Assembly (NCBI GenBank): GCA_016283075.1
Contig: JAEEMF010000048.1
Coordinates: 1 to 16,823, forward strand
Length of the DNA stretch: 16,823 nt
Source: Bacilli bacterium
GTDB lineage: Bacteria; Bacillota_I; Bacilli_A; RF39; UBA660
Direction: 5' to 3'
Shown: in pieces, positions 14,001-16,823 of the stretch
How positions within the stretch are numbered: position 1 is the first letter of the stretch
Layout: each line of letters starts with the position of its first letter
Translations under genes and position numbers: made by a program
The notes under the pieces: generated by a model
Databases searched by the model: none
Told to the model about the DNA's origin: nothing
Seen by the model: only the letters and a program-made list of their open reading frames with translations

Positions 14001-16823
14001 TTTTTTAGCACAATCAATTATTTTCTTTAAACATTTCTTTAAATGATCAGTATTACTTATATCATGACTCTTTATTAAATGTTCATAGTTTTCTATAGGT
14101 TGAACTTCTATATAATCATAGAACTTCATTGCTTCAATTAACTCTTCATCACTTCTAGTTTCAGCTAAATAGAATATTTCACCATTTTGGCATGCTGAAC
14201 CTACAAGTATTCCTTCTCTATACTCATTTATTAATCTTCTAGGAAGTTTAGCATTTCTTTGAATAAAGTTGGTATTAGCAAAACTAATAAGTTTAAATAA
14301 ATTTTTTAAACCAGTTTGATTTTTAGCAAGGAATGTTACATGTTTAGGGCTATCATAAATACTTGCTGTATGTTCAGTAAATGTCTTACCTGGAATATTT
14401 TCATACATTTGCAAGTTATCTTGATGACACCATTTAAATAACCATTCATATTCATCATTACCATACTTTTCAAAAGGATTACCAAATCCGTAATTACCCT
14501 CTTCTGTTTTTCTTCTAACATAGTCTTTATATGTAACAATATCACCTATATTTTTTAAAGCTTTTGAATCATTATTTATTGCAACAAATTCTAGTTTGCC
14601 TAAATCATTTAACTCTTTTAAAGTTTCAATACCTTTAATTTGTTTTAACATCTTATTAAAGATATATCCAGTATTTTCAGAGTCGACATCGGCACCATGG
14701 TGCTGACCTACATAAATAGTAATAGATAAATTCTTCTCTCCAAATGGAGTTGTATAACTTACATTTACTACGTTTTCAGCAGCATGTAAGCTTATACTAG
14801 GATTAAATCCTATTAAGTTATATCCATCTTTAAGAATAACTTCTACATTACATTTATCTGTTTTACTAGCTTTATAAATTGTATTTAAGTATACTTCTTT
14901 TTTAGTTTTCTTAATTACTTCTTCAGTAGAGTAATCCATTTCTTTATATTCAGTACTATTTATAGTAAGAGCGGATACTCCATCTACTAAGATATCTTCT
15001 ATCTCATTTAACTGATCATCATCAAATTTAATACTTCCACTTGGAATATCATTTGATTCTTCATCATCATTATCTGCTTCTCCAGTATCAATACCATAGA
15101 ATTTACCGAGTGCTGCTAAATTATGTTTCTTTAAATCTCTATTAATTACTCTAGAAAGCATTAATGTATCTATAATAGGATTTTCTAGTTTACCTAAATT
15201 ATATTTATGATAAGCCATATCTATCATGTTCTTATCAAATTTAGCATTATGTGCAACTAGTGGTAAAGATCCAATCCACTCTTTAAATCTTCTAGTTACG
15301 TTTTCTTCATTATCCGCATCTTTAACATCATCATCACTAATATTAGTAACGCGTGTAATAGCTTCATCTATATGATGACCAGGATTAATAAGTTCATCAA
15401 AACGGTCTATTACTTCACCATTTTTAACTTTAACTCCACCTATTTCAATTAAAGAGTCACCTAATCCAGGGTTAAATCCAGTTGTTTCAGTATCGAATAC
15501 AACAAAAGTATTACCTTCTATTTTTTCGTCATTAGCATTAAAACATACATTTAAGTATGATTCACACATCTCTATTTCAACACCATATGCGGCTTTAAAA
15601 GGTTTATAGTTTTTCTTATCTTCTTTAACCTTTTCAATCATTGATTCAAGTTCTTTAATACCTTCATCGTTTCCAGATTCTTTAAGTTTTTCAATCTCAT
15701 CTTCAAGGTCTTTTACTTTAGAATCAAATTCTTTTTTCTTAGTCTTATTATATTTAGTTACAGCATCAAATACATGTGGGAAAGCTTGGCATCCATCATG
15801 ATCTGTAATAGCAATACCAGCATGTCCAAAGTCCATTGCTCTTTTTACAAGTACATTTTCATCAATAACTCCGTCCATCTGACTCATCATTGTATGAGCA
15901 TGAAGCTCTACTCTCTTTTCAGAAGCATTATCCACTCTTTTAACATCTAAACTATCTATTGGTTCATATGTTCTTAAATTAAATACTAAGTCCTTAGCAT
16001 ATGTATCTTCTCTTACTTGTCCGGTAAAATGATACCAAGAACCTACTTTTAATTCTTTAGATAAGTTTATAAATTCTTCTTCATCTTTTGCAAACATCTT
16101 AGCAATTATACTAGATGATTTATCACTTATTTTAAGTGTAACTAAGTAAAAAGGAGTACCATCTTTCTTAGTTCTTTCATCAAAAGTAGCATCAAATATA
16201 AACGCTTCTAAATTAACAGAATTTTCTTCTTTATCTAGAGATTTAATAGATACTACTCCATCTCTTTTATAGTTAACTTTCTTCTTAGGAGTCCACTTTG
16301 GTTTTTCCTCCTCTTTAACTATAACAGGAGGTACATATTCACTAGCAATACTATTTCTAGCATCATCAATTATCTTTTTAACTTCATTTTCTTCTTCTTC
16401 ATCTATTTTAACTTCAATATTAACATCTTTAAGTCCTAAAGAAGAATACATCTTATTTAACTTAGTTAGAAGTGATTCTAACTTCTTTTGTTCATTTTTA
16501 CTAGTTGGATATATAGTAAATGTTTTATCATTAACATCCATCTTTAAATCTTTAAACATTAATAATAATTCATTATCTTTTTCTTTAGAAAGGTAATCTA
16601 TATAATCAAGGAATACTGATTTTACTACATCATAATTATTATTCAAAACTACTATACTTAAAGTAATAGAAGTATCTTTTCCATAACGATTGTCTAATCT
16701 ATTTTTAAGTTCAATATATGTTTTTAAATCAATATTATCATTTACAGTAACAATAATATTAGTTTTATTAGTTTCTTTTTTCTTTCTTATTTCAAGATTT
16801 CCACCATCAAAAATACTAAAGTA
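11097..16823 (-). CDS. polC: DNA polymerase III alpha subunit, gram-positive PolC type, with large insertions (5' end beyond window)
   Basis: Replicative polymerase with built-in proofreading exonuclease. The frame is open to the window edge (1908 visible codons), so the true start is outside. The TTG at 16644-16646 is an internal Leu. Order: N-terminal domain; OB fold (about 15950-16260); PHP domain (VELHAHTMMSQMDGV, AITDHDG); DEDDh exonuclease (FDTETTGF, LVAHNAKFD, HHGADVD); second part of PHP (VATGDVHNLDESD); zinc-binding CPKC/CPEC near 12745-12860; palm catalytic PDIDLNFSG (12660-12680) and LKLDILGHDDPT (about 12200); HhH region; C-terminal beta-clamp-binding motif QLSLF. Usual length is about 1430-1460 aa. 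The excess of over 400 residues lies in insertions near 15609-15746, 14706-15086, 14361-14591, 13527-13904 and 13032-13241. All polymerase and exonuclease catalytic motifs are intact. Confidence 0.97.
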   Translation of the reverse strand, partial: YFSIFDGGNLEIRKKKETNKTNIIVTVNDNIDLKTYIELKNRLDNRYGKDTSITLSIVVLNNNYDVVKSVFLDYIDYLSKEKDNELLLMFKDLKMDVNDKTFTIYPTSKNEQKKLESLLTKLNKMYSSLGLKDVNIEVKIDEEEENEVKKIIDDARNSIASEYVPPVIVKEEEKPKWTPKKKVNYKRDGVVSIKSLDKEENSVNLEAFIFDATFDERTKKDGTPFYLVTLKISDKSSSIIAKMFAKDEEEFINLSKELKVGSWYHFTGQVREDTYAKDLVFNLRTYEPIDSLDVKRVDNASEKRVELHAHTMMSQMDGVIDENVLVKRAMDFGHAGIAITDHDGCQAFPHVFDAVTKYNKTKKKEFDSKVKDLEDEIEKLKESGNDEGIKELESMIEKVKEDKKNYKPFKAAYGVEIEMCESYLNVCFNANDEKIEGNTFVVFDTETTGFNPGLGDSLIEIGGVKVKNGEVIDRFDELINPGHHIDEAITRVTNISDDDVKDADNEENVTRRFKEWIGSLPLVAHNAKFDKNMIDMAYHKYNLGKLENPIIDTLMLSRVINRDLKKHNLAALGKFYGIDTGEADNDDEESNDIPSGSIKFDDDQLNEIEDILVDGVSALTINSTEYKEMDYSTEEVIKKTKKEVYLNTIYKASKTDKCNVEVILKDGYNLIGFNPSISLHAAENVVNVSYTTPFGEKNLSITIYVGQHHGADVDSENTGYIFNKMLKQIKGIETLKELNDLGKLEFVAINNDSKALKNIGDIVTYKDYVRRKTEEGNYGFGNPFEKYGNDEYEWLFKWCHQDNLQMYENIPGKTFTEHTASIYDSPKHVTFLAKNQTGLKNLFKLISFANTNFIQRNAKLPRRLINEYREGILVGSACQNGEIFYLAETRSDEELIEAMKFYDYIEVQPIENYEHLIKSHDISNTDHLKKCLKKIIDCAKKAGKLIVATGDVHNLDESDRLYREIIINQNVPGKGRHPFARLLSGDKKVNINADNINNAILKAKTNGWDLSKNEIKVLKYVFALSSLGDIEINSNNIATLYVVDKKASDEEINISDEEAKKYFISATLKKLQTSKVLSCDFTTGIYSLDVPFNKSKESGTGHIPNQFFRNTNEMLDSFSWLNDKELSKEIVITNTNKIIDMIDEIEVIVYPDKPFSPIIEHSQETCRDLVFEKAQSMYGKNLPRNIEERIAQEFYGDKIIGLVRAKMDSEFPDLSDEEKEERFSSYLHDKIMCGYDAIVELKKEEVLKDEPELNDEEATKKAKLLLTGIIGGGFDVIYLIAQKLVKHSNDEGYLVGSRGSVGSSFVASMMGITECNGLPAHYYCPKCCHNEFNDEDGQPYANSYPSGFDLPNKNCPECGELMIHQGNDMPFATFLGFAGEKVPDIDLNFSGDNQASAHEYTKVLFGTDNVYRAGTIGTVADKTAFGYVQGYYEERMYDALKIETDSYGIKIPSKDELKKKGLIKSNIRTCEVERLAVGCTGVKRTTGQHPGGIVVVPGYKDVWDFTPFQYPADAPRSDDSPNWRTTHFDYHKIEADLLKLDILGHDDPTVLRMLQDLSGIDVTEIDLGDRDTMSIFTGPEILGVKKEQLRGLVKDGKKYCPTGTLGVPEFGTSFLLGMLEETKPTTFAELIKISGLSHGTDVWLGNARDLCTPDENGVIKVPFKDVIGCRDDIMVNLMAWGLPPAKAFKIMEFVRKGKASKDPEGWKDHATYMKEHGIPEWYIESCRKIKYMFPKAHATAYVTSAFRIAWFKVHHPIWYYCAYLSIRRDQFHIESMILGEEAIRAKIDEIDEKGNAATNKDLDTRETLCLCLEMCARGFYFKNIDIEKSDGKNFVITEDGKGLIIPFRALDGLGGAVADTIVKERKIRPFMSIEDFQKRGKVSQTLVDKMRTLGVLDGMDESNQLSLF

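Noticed and set aside
14336..14545. Minus-strand frame of 69 codons within polC
   Set aside because: It lies in another frame inside the continuous polC gene, and its composition is that of out-of-frame AT-rich sequence.
13032..15746. PolC insertions as assembly error or inteins
   Set aside because: The frame is unbroken, composition matches the gene, the inserts are of different sizes, and none has intein splice-junction residues such as a terminal His-Asn before Cys/Ser/Thr with intein blocks.
16644..16646. TTG as start codon of polC
   Set aside because: The frame is open 59 codons further to the window edge and reads like PolC N-terminal domain. No ribosome binding site stands before the TTG.

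Overview
The window looks like a low-GC Firmicute, probably one of the AT-rich Mollicutes-related gut Bacilli, but this placement is inference. The evidence is strong AT bias, a gram-positive PolC replicase, T-box riboswitches, near-consensus sigma-A promoters, strong AGGAGG-type ribosome binding sites, and a small InlB-repeat protein. The standard code applies: no TGA is needed to read through any gene, and Trp is TGG. Every gene and RNA lies on the minus strand, so transcription runs from high to low coordinates.

In transcription order, the window opens inside polC (11097-16823). Its 5' end is beyond the window and it has several large insertions compared with ordinary PolC. A short InlB/Listeria-Bacteroides-repeat protein follows (10720-11088). 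Next comes a self-contained RelB/DinJ-YafQ type toxin-antitoxin operon with a consensus promoter and palindromic operator (10018-10669). PolA follows (7347-9938), translationally coupled to a small membrane protein (6970-7347). Two single-gene units come after: a VirB2/T4SS-pilin-like membrane protein (6474-6920) and a zinc-ribbon protein with one membrane segment and an exported domain (5209-6333).

The most interesting region is 1-5180, an asparagine-tRNA regulon. A near-perfect promoter (5151-5179) reads into an Asn-specific T-box leader (4909-5144). Four tandem tRNA-Asn(GUU) genes follow (4570-4900), then a second Asn-specific T-box leader (4304-4558), then gatC-gatA-gatB-asnS. I see no promoter or terminator between the tRNA array and the second leader. 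The sequence therefore predicts a two-gate transcript. The first gate controls the tRNA genes. The second controls the enzymes, and its terminator also ends the tRNA transcript. Both gates sense uncharged tRNA-Asn, the product of the array itself. The upstream specifier reads GAAC, so a one-base shift gives GAA (Glu). The downstream one reads AAAC and lacks that option.

GatCAB amidates misacylated tRNA (Glu-tRNA-Gln, or Asp-tRNA-Asn in some bacteria) and AsnRS charges tRNA-Asn directly. The four tRNAs have a G1-C72 pair rather than the U1-A72 associated with GatCAB substrates. In this organism GatCAB therefore more likely serves tRNA-Gln, with AsnRS charging these tRNAs.
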